DNA of 64,000 nt from Erythroxylum novogranatense (Eukaryota; Streptophyta; Magnoliopsida; Malpighiales; Erythroxylaceae), in NCBI GenBank assembly GCA_029891385.1, contig CM057235.1:23925120-23989119 (forward strand), written 5' to 3'. The notes under the pieces are model-generated. The model was not told the DNA's origin and did no database searches. It saw only the letters and a program-made list of their open reading frames with translations. A program made the position numbers and the translations under genes. Below are positions 10,769 to 22,802 of the stretch, piece after piece (the stretch's first letter is position 1; each line of letters starts with the position of its first letter).

Positions 10769-11873
10769 TGAAGTGAATCACACGTTAATACATTGTTTAG
10801 AAAACGATATAAGAATGCACGAGAAGGGGGGGTTGAATTGTGTATTCCCCTTTTAAAAAAATTCTTTCAAAAATGTTTGTTAGAAATAAAATTCTTTTAC
10901 AGAACTTCCGATAGATTCTAATTAATAAAAACTTTGAAAAATTTGTTTACGAACTAAGTAATGATAAAACTTGAATCTAAAAAAGAGATAGAGTAAGAGT
11001 AGTTGACACAGCGATTTATCCTGGTTCACCCCAAACTGTGGGTTACATCCAGTCCTTAGAGTTCTTTCTGAGATTTCACTATCTCTTCAACTTTTACAAG
11101 TATTCTTTACAAGCCTCTTTAGGTCTCTACAATCAGTATTTTTTTTACACTTAGCCTCTGCAGGCTATCTGCACTACTTCCTCACAGAAAAGTGTTTAAA
11201 ACTTGTTACAGTAAAAATAGCTCTCGGCTAATTTTCACAGTATGCTTTTCATGATCGCGTAGATGTAATTCAGCTAATTTTTCAACTAACTTTGCAATCT
11301 TCGACTTCGACTTGTATTTATAGCCTTCGTCTCCAACTGCTTCTTGATTCTTGTTTCTGGATTCTTGCTTCTTGAATCTTGTTTCTTGAATCTTGTTTCT
11401 TGAATCATTAAAAGAAACGGTTAATCAGTTGAGTCCTGTAACTAACCCGAACTAACTCTTGCGTCTGCTTTTCAATTCTTCTTTTGTTTCTGTTTTTCTC
11501 AATTCGCGTCTTAAATCTGCTTTTATTTTGTGTTCAAGGCTGCGTCACGCCTCAGATTTCTCTTTTAAATCTGCGTCAGATTTCTCTTTTACGTCTGCGT
11601 CTATATTTCTGTTTGTCTGCGTCTACGTCTTATTGTTCGTCTGCGTCTATCTTTCTATTCGTCTGCATCTATCTTTCTGTTCGTCTGCGTTGCTTCGTCT
11701 TATTGTTCGTCTGCGTCTATCTTTCTGTTCGTCTGCATCTATCTTTCTGTTCGTCTGCGCTGCTTCGTCTGTATTGCTTCTTCTATATTGCTTCGTCTGC
11801 TTTTGTTTTTCTTTTATTGTTCTCTTTTTTATACATCAAAATTATATCTAAGTAAAGCCATTTTGACTTAACA
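10769..11873 (-). repeat. Copia-1 upper (5') LTR
   Basis: About 1,105 bp, TG...CA, homologous to 234-1300 throughout, with substitutions and small indels. Most length difference lies in the minisatellite. Confidence 0.92.
11575..11800 (-). repeat. LTR-internal minisatellite, upper LTR
   Basis: Same cgtctgcgtctatctttctg-type array as in the lower LTR, with a different number and order of units. Confidence 0.85.
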
Positions 11874-12960
11874 ATTAGCAACTTAAAAACCAGAAAAAGG
11901 AAAAAATGAATGGACGGTGTTAAAAGCTTTTGATACAAAATAGTAATCATATCATTACAAATGATGGGGCAATCATTTTAAAGACATCTACTTATGTAAT
12001 TACATAGGATAATGATGGATTACATTTAGATTAACTGTTTTTAAGGTTTTAATGATACTTTTAGTTCTTTAACTTGACAGACAGGTGAATGGACAAGTAA
12101 CTAGTAGCTGCTGTCACTTGTCATTTCATATGGGAAACAAGTACAAATTCTTGTTTCAACTTTAAATTATTTCCTTTAAGGCAAAGGATTCTCCTTACTG
12201 TTTGCCTTAAAATACTGGCTTGACGATTTCAATCAGTTACTAATTTTCAAATTGAGCTGTCAGGTTTCAGATTTAGCATCCATGTCACATTATTTCAGGA
12301 CTGAAGAACAACTTTTTCATTAGTTTAGCACACACTGAAAGGTTAAGTTGTTATTATCCAAGTTAGCTAGCTGCAACATTAAACTTGGAAGTGACATTCA
12401 ATAGAGTGGTAAGATATGAAGCTGAAGGAAAAACAGATTCAATTTGTAGAGGCTTTCATTTAATAAATAATTTCAATTTGAAGTAAATATCAACACCTTA
12501 AACAATTGGTCTTTAACATCTTTCAGTTTCAATTGGTCTTTAACATAAGCTAAAATAAGGATCTTTTAGCTAACAGTGATGTTGATATGCATACTGCCAA
12601 TTCATGTTCTTTTAGCTTGTTTCATGAATCTTATCTGTGCTTAACTCTACAGCAAAGCCAATACACAATAGACAAGTTTTTCATATAAATGTTACTGTTT
12701 CATTTCAGGTATTTTTGACTAAGAGTTCAACAGTTCTTGCAGTTGTGGTGTGGTATCCAGTGGTGCAATTTCTAGAGGTAATTATGTTGCTTTATCATAT
12801 GTTTAGGTGTTGCTATATTGAAAGAACATATGCTTAATTGACTCACGAACATGTACAATCTTGAGTAATATGGGTCATTGTTCTAAAGTAGCAGAAAATG
12901 CTTATCTCAAGAACCATGCTAATGATTTCCTTTCATATATCTCTAGTATTAAAGATTTTT
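11874..12960. other. Unassigned AT-rich stretch
   Basis: No convincing gene. One short exon-like piece at about 12710-12774 reads VFLTKSSTVLAVVVWYPVVQ, preceded by tttcag and followed by gtaatt, but I do not recognise it. The rest is low-coding AT-rich DNA between the copia-1 LTR and the LINE fragment. Confidence 0.4.
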
Positions 12961-13530
12961 TTTCTTATAATAGAGGGATATTTTAACACATAGACTAGGT
13001 AAGCCTTTAGGAATGGATGAAAATATTGTTATTGGGAAGAGAATTGATGATGCAAGAGTGTATGTAAATAAAGTAACATGAGTATGAAGTTATCTGATTC
13101 TCTGAAAATAATGAAATTGAAAAAGGATAGAAGTCTTGAGGTAAACTTTATCTAACTTATATATAGAGGCCTAAAGCTAAAGAACATAAATATGGAAGCC
13201 TACAGAATTCATAAAAGAATGCATACATAAATATGGAAGGGGATGAGCAAGTCATACATAAGGATGCAAATGTTAATACTCCTTTTCAGGAAAAAAAAGA
13301 GATTTCTGGTGCAAAGCTAAGCCTATAGGAAATAATCTCACAAAGATAAGGAAGAAATATAAGAGGAAAAAACTTAGTAAAAGTAAGAAATAATGCTAGC
13401 TTTAGATTGGAATGTGAGAAGCCTTAATGGCCTGAATAAACAACTAGCCATTAAAGATTATATAAATCTTAAGAGGCCATATTTTTTTGGTTTTGTAGAA
13501 ACCAAAATCAAAAAGGAGTAGATCGGTATT
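12961..13530 (+). mobile_element. LINE (L1-type) fragment: ORF1 end and ORF2 endonuclease start
   Basis: About 12990-13075 reads GKPLGMDENIVIGKRIDD followed by ARVYV, like the C-terminal part of plant LINE ORF1/DUF4283 proteins. At 13396 an ATG opens MLALDWNVRSLNGLNKQLAI, then KRPYFFGFVETKIKKE. This is the start of the L1 endonuclease (the WNVRGLN ... QETK pattern, in which the Asn and Glu are catalytic-site residues). The sequence stops shortly after with TAG, and no further ORF2 follows, so it is a short internal fragment. Confidence 0.75.
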
Positions 13531-14691
13531 AAACTTGGCACTTGATCACATCGTTCCACCTGAATCTGCTTTGTAAGTTGGTTTTTGTTCTTGTATATGC
13601 TTGTCACTCCTCAGCAGTGAGATCATTAGCTTCTTGCTCAAGGATGATTTATTCCATTACTTTGTCCTTTCTGTTGAAAGATCAAAGTGCATCATATTTC
13701 ATTCTTTATGCATTGTAGCAACTATCTGTTTCATGATTCTGTAATTCTACGTGAGTGATAAATGCGCATGGCATTACATTCATTCTGCAATGTAAAGACA
13801 AGAACCCATCAGACCGTACAATTTCCATAAAAAGCTTGAACTTTTCTAACGTTTATCATTTATTGCGGTCTGCTTTAGCTTCAAAACTTTAAATCTTTAG
13901 GAACTAATTCCTGTTGCTTAGAAAGGATGCAGCTATAATGCTTGCAATATATACTCTGTTCCTATTACTTTTTGCACCATATCTAGACATGATTTATTTT
14001 CCTTCTTGCTGTCCAATAGTTATCGGATGCAATCATTGTCCAATAGCACCTTCTTGCTGTCATAGATGTCAATGAGCTTTTCAGATAATTAGAGGAAGCT
14101 TCACCCAAAGACACTATATCTTTAGGTGCTATTGGACAAACCTCAAATATTATTTGTGCATTTCTCAACCTCAAATCATGAATTTACCTCATATATCAAA
14201 TATTTTCATTAATTTTTGGCTGCTGTTTATTGACAATAATAATTTGTGCATAAAGTAGCAATATGTGATTATTTGTGGTTGCTGTTTATGGATACACATT
14301 ATTTGTGCATCTCTCAACCTCAAATCGTGAATTCACCTCATATATCATATGCACTCCATATTTTGAAAGCAGTATTATGTTTGTGTTCAATCATTTGTGG
14401 CTGCTGTTGTAACTTGTTCTGCAGATAAAGTAATTTCAGTTAACATCTTCAGCAACATTGAAAGGTAATTGTTTTGCATATCTATTTCGATGACCTTCTA
14501 AACTTTAGATTTAGAGATTTGTAAGAATTGATAGATAGCAATGGGCTGATGTACATTTGGTAGACTTGCTCATAATTGACAACAAACAAATCCATTTTTG
14601 AGAGCATGTCGGTTTTTCATGTTGTCTTTAAATATGATTAATGCATATGCACTTTGAAATATAATGTCAATTTGGATGCAGGTAATTCACA
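13531..14691. other. Unassigned region with 149-bp-spaced direct repeats
   Basis: No gene recognised. A block ctcaacctcaaatc...cctcatatatca occurs at 14164 and again at 14313 (period 149), the second copy with minor changes. A 14-bp inverted repeat (gtccaatagcacct at 14038, aggtgctattggac at 14124) lies just upstream. It probably represents the 5' leader or intron of the Transposase_24-like gene. Confidence 0.5.
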
Positions 14692-15371
14692 TGGGAACAG
14701 GTCAAGTTAAGAAGAAGAATAAGGCTACGTCAAGTAGCTTAGTACCGAAAAAATTGCAGTCACATTACCGTAAGCTTCTTGAAAACACAGCTAATGCGTC
14801 ATCTTCTTGTATACAACCACAAAATCAAACACCTGTACCTTGTCAGCCTACTGCAACACTAAGAGAAGTCACACCTGCACCTTATGAGCTTACTCCAACA
14901 CCAAGAGAAGGCACATGTATGCCTATTACTCAGCATCCTAGAGATAAATATGAACAAATTATGAATCTGCGCCGCAACATTAGTTCTCCATCCACGTCTG
15001 AAGAGATGCTCCAGCTTCTGCTTATCAGACACCACTAAATTAGACAATTACCCCCACTGTGGCCTCTTCTTCTGCAAGCACTGCAGGTTTGATCTTTCTC
15101 ATTACATTGGTTAAATTTATTAAGTTTAGTTATTATGCTTATCTAACTAATTAAGAGTATGTTATATGCTCGTTACAAATTTTTTCTTTGCAAGTTTAGG
15201 ATCCACGTCTAATGCAAGAAAAACAAAGGGTGTTACAAAATGGCACGGATTGGCCAAGATTAACAAAGCCATAGGTAAGAGATTGGAGATAGAGATCTCC
15301 CCAATTGAAGGACGACCAACCAACTCTATACAATTTACCAAATTCTCGAGTGAGATTGATCTGGTTTCCCC
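14692..15371 (+). pseudogene. Transposase_24-like (Ptta/En/Spm) gene 1, 5' portion
   Basis: A first exon from ATG 14692 (MGTGQVKKKNKATSS) encodes a Pro/Thr-rich, basic N-terminus. A stop and frame change near 15038 precede a possible donor at about 15090. A second exon from about 15196 reads NARKTKGVTKWHGLAKI, then KRLEIEISPIEGRPTNSIQF, then TKFSSEIDLV. This is the signature lead-in of plant Ptta/En/Spm Transposase_24 proteins (pattern GxxRPxxxxxxxFxxExG). The exon is cut at 15371 by copia-2. Role: accessory or DNA-binding protein of CACTA transposons, by family only. Confidence 0.75.
15367..15371. other. Target-site duplication tcccc (left) of copia-2
   Basis: tcccc immediately precedes the copia-2 LTR and recurs at 24639-24643 right after the other LTR. 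Confidence 0.95.
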
Positions 15372-17221
15372 TGTAGGAAAATCCCAGTGTGTGCATCACA
15401 TGCACACGGTGCGGAAATTTTTTTTTTATTTCGGGACCTTCCCGAAAGCCAGGATCTATGTGTCTATATAACGATGTCAAACCATAACGACCAAAGGAGA
15501 CCGTCTCTAACGGTATCCACGCAGAGATCGGAGAACCTAACCGGGACAAACCCTTTGACCCGGGAACAGCTAGAACAAGGTGAAGACTGCTAGATCTTAC
15601 CTTATTCTTGGAGAGCTATGGAGAAAAGATGAAGAGAAGCTTGGAGAGGAGAGTAGCTTGAAGATCATCGATGAAAGATGTTTTAAAGGAAGCTTGAAAA
15701 ACAACCTTTTTCAAGAACTTTCTCCTATCTCACACGATCATCAACTCTTCATCACCTTTATATGCCTTTTGTCTTTAACAATTTAAGGACATTAAATGCA
15801 AATGGTGACAAGGCTTCTCTCCTTCCACGTTAGCCTTTATATATATATATATATATATATATAATAAAGATAAGGCTTAACATCTCCTTCTTCCACGTAT
15901 AGCCATATATATATATATTAATTAATTAATTACTTAATTAATTAATAAGATATATATATGTATAAATGCTGAAGTGGTCCAGAAACACTGGGGTCGGTCC
16001 TACCGGGTCCTGGTATGGAAAAAACACCGAAGACCTATTTCAGCAATATCGATGTCGCGATATCATCGGGACATATCCCAATCTCATCAGGACCTATTTA
16101 ATCCTATTGCTCTCCATTTATTGGATCTCTATCCAAAACTATTTTACGAATTCTCCGAGTCAATCTTATACGTGTGACCCATTAGGTTCCCGGTTATGTT
16201 GGCCACTTAGATTAACACTTAATCCAAGCAAGTCATGAGCGGTATCTAGCAACACATCATGACCCCCAATTGACCGGAAAGTAATTGGTTTGACGAATAA
16301 ACCTATGTTCATCACGAACCATATCACGAACCTTTCCATAGACAATTACTGTGCAATTCATCCTTTCACCATGCTATACCCCACTTGGTTATGAGTATGG
16401 GCAAAGTGTCAACTCCTACTAGACTGACTACGTCAAATCTAGTCCAAGTGATATCAGTTCTTGTCCTGGGACTCATTACTTTATATGTCACTGAAGACAG
16501 TCTTCATGACATACGTACTCCGGCTAGAGATTTCCAAGTAATGAACCTGATAAGAGGCCATGGGTATCATCTTTTGCTATCAAAGAAGTGACGAATTCTT
16601 TATTGGCTACTCAATTACCTTCGAATACCTCAAGTTGTACCCAATCACCACCCTATGAGCGACCTGTGTAAGGCAACAAGGAATGGAGTCAAAGCACAGA
16701 ATCAGTATCCAAGATATCCTTGAGTACCTCAAGTCTAAGGATATTTGCACCATTGTTATGATGAGATTATCACTGACATTAAAATAGGACATCCATGTGA
16801 TGATCTCATAGCAGGTCATCCAATGTACTTACTACCTCTAGTAAGCATTCACATCTCAACCCTAAATATCTCATATTTACAGTTTCTGAGATCCACTGCT
16901 TGATTAAATCAAGGAGCTTGAGATGTGTTAGTCTCTCCGGATTAACGATGTCCAATTTCAGTAATCCTATGACTAGGGATAATTTAGATACTGACATAAT
17001 TGCACATAATAGGAATCTCAGTAGTATGATCACATCATAATTTCCTTCATGCTATGTCATATATCATGGACTTCATTAATTTGCTTATATATCAATATTC
17101 ATTCATAAATAATGAACATCAAAGTAATGAAATATGCCTTTCTTTATTTATTCATAAAGTCTGTACACAATTTTGTGCAAAACGCGCTAAAGGCGATTGC
17201 CTTTAGGGCACTACTTTAACA
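15372..17221 (-). repeat. Copia-2 3' LTR
   Basis: 1,850 bp, begins TGTAGGAAAATCCC and ends CTTTAACA. Homologous to 22803-24638. Contains an AT microsatellite (15839-15863) absent from no copy but differing in length. Confidence 0.95.
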
Positions 17222-17233
17222 ATCTCCCACTTG
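17222..17233 (-). other. Copia-2 polypurine tract
   Basis: Minus strand AAGTGGGAGAT abuts the 3' LTR. The same atctcccac block (plus strand) borders the copia-3 3' LTR at 44838. Confidence 0.8.
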
Positions 17234-17289
17234 ACCTAAAGGCAATCGCCTTGATATCTAATACCATAGGCGAGTACATGAGAATCAAA

Positions 17290-18924
17290 GCTCTTCTGTG
17301 ATAATGGCTTCGTCAATGGATCAGCAATATTCTGTTATGTGGGAATTCTCTCTATAAGGACATCACCTCGACTAATGATCTCCCGAATAAGATGATATCT
17401 GCGGAGTACGTGTTTTGATCGTTGATGAGACCTTGGTTCCTTCGCCTGCGCAATAGCCCCATTGTTGTCACAATACAACTGTATGGGCTCATCACAGCTA
17501 GGAACCACACCAAGTTCATTAATGAACTTTTTGATCCAAACTGCTTCCTTTGCTGCGTCTGAAGCGGCAATGTACTCTGCCTCGGTTGTTGAATCGACAG
17601 TTGTCTCTTGTTTGGAACTCTTCCAACTGACTGCCCCGCCGTTCAGTGTGAATATATAACCTGATTGGGATTTAGAATCATCCTTATCAGATTGAAAACT
17701 AGCATCTGTATACCCGCTCACTTTTAGATTTCCATCTCCATATATCAAGAAAGCATCCTTAGTCCTTCGCAAGTACTTGAGGATATTCTTAACAGCCACC
17801 CAGTGACCCTCACTAGGATCCGATTGGTATCTACTCGTAACACTTAGAGCATATGATACATCGAGTCTCGTACATAGCATAGCGTATATGATAGATCCTA
17901 TTGCAGATGCATACGGGATCATATTCATGCGCATCCCCTCATCTTATGTCTTAGGACACATAGATTTCGAGAGCGTTATCCCATGAGTCACGGGAAGGTA
18001 CCCTTTCTTGGATTACTCCATGATAAACCTCTTTAGCATCTTATCTATGTACGTTGATTGTGAAAGACCAAGCAATCTTTTTGATCTATCTCTATAAATC
18101 TTTATCCCAAGGATATAAGTTGCTTCACCAAGTTCTTTCATGGCAAATTATTTGGATAACCAAATCTTCACAGACTGTAGCATAGAGACATCGTTTCCTA
18201 GTAATAATATGTCATCTACATATAGCACAAGGAATACGATTGCAGTCCCACTAACCTTCATATACACACAGTGTTCATCCGGATTTTGTGAGAAACCAAA
18301 CTCTTTGATTACCTCATCAAAACGGATATTCCAACTCCTGGATGCTTGTTTAAATCCATAGATGGATTTCTGAAGCTTGCATACCTTTTCGCCATCATAG
18401 AAGGTGAAGCCCTCTGGTTGTGTCATATACATCCTCATTTAGATTTCCATTTAGAAAGTCGTCTTCACATCCATTTGCCATATCTCATAATCATAATGAG
18501 TGGCAATGGCTAGGAGTATTCTAATGGATTTAAGCATTGATACTGGGATGAAAGTCTCGTCGTAGTCAATTCCTTGTCTTTGACGAAAACCTTTAGCCAC
18601 AAGCCTTGCTTTATAGGTAATCACATTACCATCCATTTCGGATTTCTTTTTGAAAACCCTTTTACACCCTATGGGTTTTATTCCTTCGGGTGCCTCAACC
18701 AAAGTCCATACTTGGTTTTCATACATGGAATCCATTTCAGCCTTCATGGCATGAAGCCATTTCTCACACTCTGAACTCTTCAGAACCTCTTCGTAGGTGG
18801 TAGGCTCATTATCTTCTATGAGTAATACGTTATTCTGTTCATTCACGAGAAATCCATATCTCTCGGGAACAGAGCGTATCCTACGTGACCTAATAATTTC
18901 GTGTCTTGTAGAAGGTTGAATCAC
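17290..18924 (-). pseudogene. Copia-2 reverse transcriptase and RNase H
   Basis: RT begins in 18924-18451 with ALVEAPEGIKPIGC-type sequence, KARLVAKGFRQRQGIDYDET and WQMDVKTTF. It continues after a stop in 18438-18148, with the intact catalytic LYVDDILLLGND. RNase H in 17934-17335 keeps its acidic residues: GYTDASFQSD, TTEAEYIAAS and LYCDNNGAIAQ. The end motif NIADPLTKPL lies out of track near 17295-17330. At least three stops (near 18446, 18145 and 17937) split the gene. Individual active sites look preserved, so decay is by nonsense rather than by active-site loss. Confidence 0.92.
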
Positions 18925-19178
18925 ATTTCATCCGTATGAGTCACGCTTTGAGTTCAAGCAGCTGATCGGCGTCTGTCGAGCATCTTGAACTTCTTCAAGT
19001 TCAATTTTGCTCCCATCGCCTTCTTGTAAAAGAAACTCTTTCTAAAATGACAGCATGCTTTGAAACAAACACCTTTTGTTCCTCAAGAAGGTAGAATTGA
19101 TATCCCATTGTTTCTTTAGGATATCCTATGAACAAACATTTGTCGACTTTGCATCAAGTTTATCCGATCGTATCCACT

Positions 19179-19850
19179 TCACATAAGGTGACAACCCCAA
19201 ACTTTTAAATGAGTAAGATAGGGTCTTTTATTAGTCCACATCTCATATGGAGTAACATCAACTGTCTTTGATGGAACTCTGTTTCGCAAGTAAACAACTG
19301 TCTTAAGTGCATACCCCCAAAAGGATTTCGGTAACTTTGCAAAGCCCATCATCGATCGTACCATGTTTAACAAGGTTCGATTTCTCCTTTCAGCCACACC
19401 ATTATGTTGTGGTGTGTAAGGTGGAGTTCATTGAGGTAAAATCCCATTATCTATGAGATAATCTAAAAATTGTTGGTCTAAGTATTCCCCACCACGATCG
19501 GATCGTAATGTCTTGATACTTTTCCCAAGTTGGTTTTCTACTTCATTTCTGAATTGTTTGAACTTTTCAAATGCTTGATTTGTATCTCATCGACATCTGG
19601 TACCCATATCGAGATTAATCATCGATAAAGGTAATGAAGTAAAGACAACCACTTCTAGCATGGATGGACATCGGACCACATACATCTGAATGTATTAGGT
19701 ATAATACTCCAATCGCTGCTCACCCTTTCCTTAAAGGGTAACTTAGTCATCTTGCCTAATAAACAAGATTCACATGTGTCATATGATTCATAATCAAATG
19801 ACCATAAACTACCACTCTTATGGAGCTTAGCTATCGTCTCTCATTTATAT
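19179..19850 (-). pseudogene. Copia-2 integrase remnant
   Basis: The clearest part is 19397-19179: AERRNRTLLNMVRSMMGFAK, then SFWGYALKTVVYLRN and the end THLKVWGC. This holds the catalytic Glu (AERRNR) and the C-terminal region. Upstream, in shifted frames, 19480-19790 contains the disrupted HHCC and core (plus-strand complement of CLLGKM... and SDRGGEY-like sequence). Several frameshifts make the integrase non-functional. Confidence 0.75.
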
Positions 19851-20385
19851 GGCCAAGCGACAATGCCATAAGTAAGTTGATTTTAAATTATCTCATTTAT
19901 GTCTTTTGTGTCATTGACATTCATAATTGGATGTGACATATCTAATATGTAAATTCCATTGCATAATGTACCAAGATTATAGAGGATTCCATTCAAACTA
20001 ATAGAACAACCATTGCTACTAAAAGTCAAATGGAAACCAAATCTATTTAAACAAGAAATGTATAATATGTTCTTTGTTAAAATAGGTACAAAATAACATT
20101 CATCCAGCTTTAATTACAAGCCCACCGTGGAGTGACAAAATAAGTGCCTACTACTAATGCAAAGAACTCTTGCTCCATTTCCTACACGCAGTTCTACTTC
20201 TCCTCCATGAGTCATCTCATCGTCCTCGAGGCCCCGTGATATCATTGCATATGTGTGAGCCACAACCGGTATCTAATACTCATATGTTATGGTCAGAATC
20301 AGTATTAACCTCAATGACAAACATACCTGAAGAAGTTGAGGCATCTGACGCCTTCTTCAGCTTCAATTCTTCCAGATAGACTTTA

Positions 20386-20730
20386 TTTAAGCTTCAGGTG
20401 GCGGTTTGCACAATGGAAGCAAGTTCCTTTTGGTGCAGTTTCTTTAGTTTTCTTTTTGGCTGCACTTCCTTTCGATTTCTTATACCTTTTCTTCTTCAGT
20501 TTCTTTTTCTTTGAACCAGAAGAAGTAGAGTCCACCACGAGCACTGGCTTGCTATCCTTCTTGATAGCATCAACAGCAAGTGGATCAGGAAGTGGAACAT
20601 CTAGGACATAGCCCAGTTCCTCATATCTGAGAACAATTCTCAGATTTCTCAGCCAATCGAGAAAATTAGGTCCAGTTAATTTATTAGAGTCCATAAGTGA
20701 GCGCAAATTCACACTAGAAGTCATCTTCAA
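20386..20730 (-). pseudogene. Copia-2 gag with core deleted
   Basis: A 115-codon frame starts MKMTSSVNLRSLMDSNKLTG, then NFLDWLRNLRIVLRYEELGY and PLPDPLAVD. It jumps directly to a Lys-rich tail (SKKKKLKKKRYKKSKG) and the start of a zinc knuckle, KGTCFHCANRHLKLK, whose C-terminal half is lost. A normal copia gag has roughly 150 more residues (UBN2 core) between these two parts. The protein could not build a capsid. A very similar core loss is seen in copia-3. Confidence 0.85.
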
Positions 20731-20892
20731 TGAACCTAAAGAGAAAGAGAGAAAGAATGTTAGAATAGAATTACATGCATGATCATAAGGCCTTGCATGA
20801 CATGCATATGGCTCCCACTAGTTTCAAAGAATCCATAACCCTCAGTACGAATCCAAGAAACATTATGACAAAGTGTCTTAGTGGGTCGATAT

Positions 20893-21060
20893 CCGACATT
20901 GCTAAGAATGACCTTGGGTTTACCCAACAAACCATCTTAGGTCAATCGGTAGGTATCGGTCATACCAATTGCATCTATTATCCAACATTGCTAAGAATGA
21001 CCTTGGGTTTACCCAACAAGCCACCTTAGGCCAATCGGCAGGTATCGGTCATACCAGTTA
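20893..21060. repeat. Two-copy tandem repeat, period 89 bp
   Basis: Units begin at 20893 and 20982 and share gctaagaatgaccttgggtt and the segment caatcgg.aggtatcggtca. Each contains the palindrome-like ttgggtttacccaa. Confidence 0.9.
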
Positions 21061-21501
21061 CATCAAAGGTGCAATTATCGACTAGTGCTATCAACTCGTG
21101 ATGTATGCACACACATTGGGTTATCAACTCTTAATGCGCGTACATCTGATGTACACTACCCAATTTTGCCTCTTTCTACGTTAATCTTGAGTTTACTCAA
21201 CAAATCAACGCTTCTAGTAAAAACTGACCCATTAATCCAAAAATCTTATTTCCATGGTTCGAACATATCCGTATAAAGTGAGCTTGGGTTTACCCAATAA
21301 CCCGAACTCTATAAGAACTCTGGTTCTCCCCATATTAATGGAAGGCGTTAGTTTTCATATTATGTGTGAGGGATTTCAAACTCCGGTCTCATCCAAGCTG
21401 TAAGATTATAGTCACAATGACTATATGGAATGATTTAGGGCATTTCATCAATCACATTGAGTCTATACCTATAATCATCCATCATCCCACTTAAGCATGT
21501 T

Positions 21502-21680
21502 GTAAGTCGACTTACCTGAGAATGCAAGTCGACTTATGCATGTGTAAGTCGACTTATGCTACTGTGCACGAGCAAGTTGACTTATGCATGTGTAAGTCGA
21601 CTTACCTGACTACTGTGCACGCGCAAGTCGACTTGTGCATGTGTAAGTCGACTTACCTGAGAATGCAAGTCGACTTATGC
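21502..21680. repeat. Array of eight AAGTCGACTT palindromes
   Basis: Seven perfect and one variant (aagttgactt) copies of the 10-bp palindrome AAGTCGACTT occur in 180 bp. They are alternately prefixed gt and gc and separated by variable spacers such as atgcatgt and acctgagaatgc. All copies are in the copia-2 leader. Confidence 0.95.
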
Positions 21681-22785
21681 ATGTGGAGTTGCTCTCTAAT
21701 CAGCTAATTTCTCAATCCGTGCAGTTCAAATTCACAATACCAAGTGTAATATACTTTACTTTGATGTACCAATGAAACACTTTCATTGTATCATGCTTAC
21801 CATGTATAATCATACTATACATGAAAAACTTGAAATGGATTAATACACTATTAATCTCTTAGATTTCCAAATAATTTTGCGAATACCAAATAATCTTCCT
21901 AAGTATCTCTAGGTAGTCTACACTTTATCAAGACTACTTCGGCACTAGTCACAAAATTGGTGACGGCCAAAACAATCAAGACAAGGAAATATACTAACGA
22001 GACGCTAATGAGACACATTTGACATCCGAAAATTTTTGGAAACCCAATTTCAAGAAAATCAGTTTGGCAAGCATAAAACATCAATGTAACATATTTTTAA
22101 TCACATTAAAAATGATCCAAGGAATTAGAACTGAAAACTACACAATCAATCATTCCAAACAAAACAGTTCCAACAACTTTCTCGAAACTGCCAAGCCCTG
22201 TTGTTGATTGGAAAAATCATTGAAACAATTTCAATAAATTCTGAGAAAATTACAGAGGTTACAACATGTTCACAAAATGCTCCATGAATTTTTCCAGGAT
22301 TTATTTCCAACAAAAACTGAACCAACCTTAGCAACAAAGAAAATGTTGAATCTGTGTTCCTCAACACAGATATTCCCAGCAGCACACGATAAATTCTCAA
22401 ATAAATAGTAAATCACCTTGAAAACTTTTTTCCATCCTCATGGAAATTTATAAACATCTTAGAGACATGTAGGTGAAAGAAAATCCAAAAAAAAAAATTC
22501 TATAATTTATTCTCAAATTTATAAGTATGCCTTTTCAAGGAATGTGCACAAACACAGCAACCAGAACATTAGGGAATAAATTAGCAAAACCATATCAAAT
22601 CACATTGATAAATTCTGTTCTTCCACAAACATATTCAACAACATCTTATGAGCACATCTGGGTAAGAAAATTTTGAAAACAAGATTTCTATACTGATTTC
22701 GAAATTAACACAGTCAACATGCATCATCGTCACAACCAATAGGCAGCTCCAACCTTGTTATGATTTCTTCGTTATATACGACAGA

Positions 22786-22800
22786 AGTGGCTCTGATACT
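22786..22800 (-). other. Copia-2 primer-binding site
   Basis: Minus strand AGTATCAGAGCCAC, two bases inside the 5' LTR. It matches initiator-Met tRNA TGGTATCAGAGC with one mismatch. Confidence 0.85.
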
Positions 22801-22802
22801 AC

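Larger units (their letters stand above)
234..11873 (-). mobile_element. Copia-1: Ty1/copia retrotransposon with env-position ORF (SIRE/Maximus-like, tentative)
   Basis: Read on the minus strand it runs LTR (10769-11873), primer-binding site, gag (9104-10711), protease and integrase (7993-9062), reverse transcriptase and RNase H (4038-6010), an env-position ORF (1527-3889), polypurine tract (1301-1320) and LTR (234-1300). Integrase before reverse transcriptase makes it Ty1/copia. The extra ORF after RNase H points to the SIRE/Maximus group, which is inference. Both LTRs begin TG and end CA. Pol is interrupted by the S-element at 6011-7987. No flanking target duplication is expected or seen, because the low-coordinate LTR joins a second internal stub. 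Confidence 0.9.
20731..22785 (-). other. Copia-2 5' leader with repeats
   Basis: About 2 kb between primer-binding site and gag, without coding sense. It holds an 89-bp tandem duplication (20893-21060), further scattered cttgggtttacccaa units up to 21300, and the AAGTCGACTT palindrome array (21502-21680). No captured host gene was recognised. Confidence 0.7.

Noticed and set aside
14010..14140. MITE suggested by the 14-bp inverted repeat gtccaatagcacct/aggtgctattggac
   Set aside because: Arms are short, no flanking target duplication was seen, and only one instance is present in the window.
15839..15863. AT dinucleotide runs in copia-2 LTRs (also 23272-23297)
   Set aside because: Ordinary microsatellite within an LTR; of use as a marker only.
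21502..21680. CRISPR-like array of short repeats with spacers
   Set aside because: Repeats are only 10 bp, spacers are irregular and re-used, it lies in a retrotransposon leader of a plant genome, and no cas genes exist.
21522..21707. 61-aa Cys-rich repetitive ORF (VDLCMCKSTY units)
   Set aside because: A translation of the AAGTCGACTT palindrome array, opposite to the element's sense. No evidence of coding.
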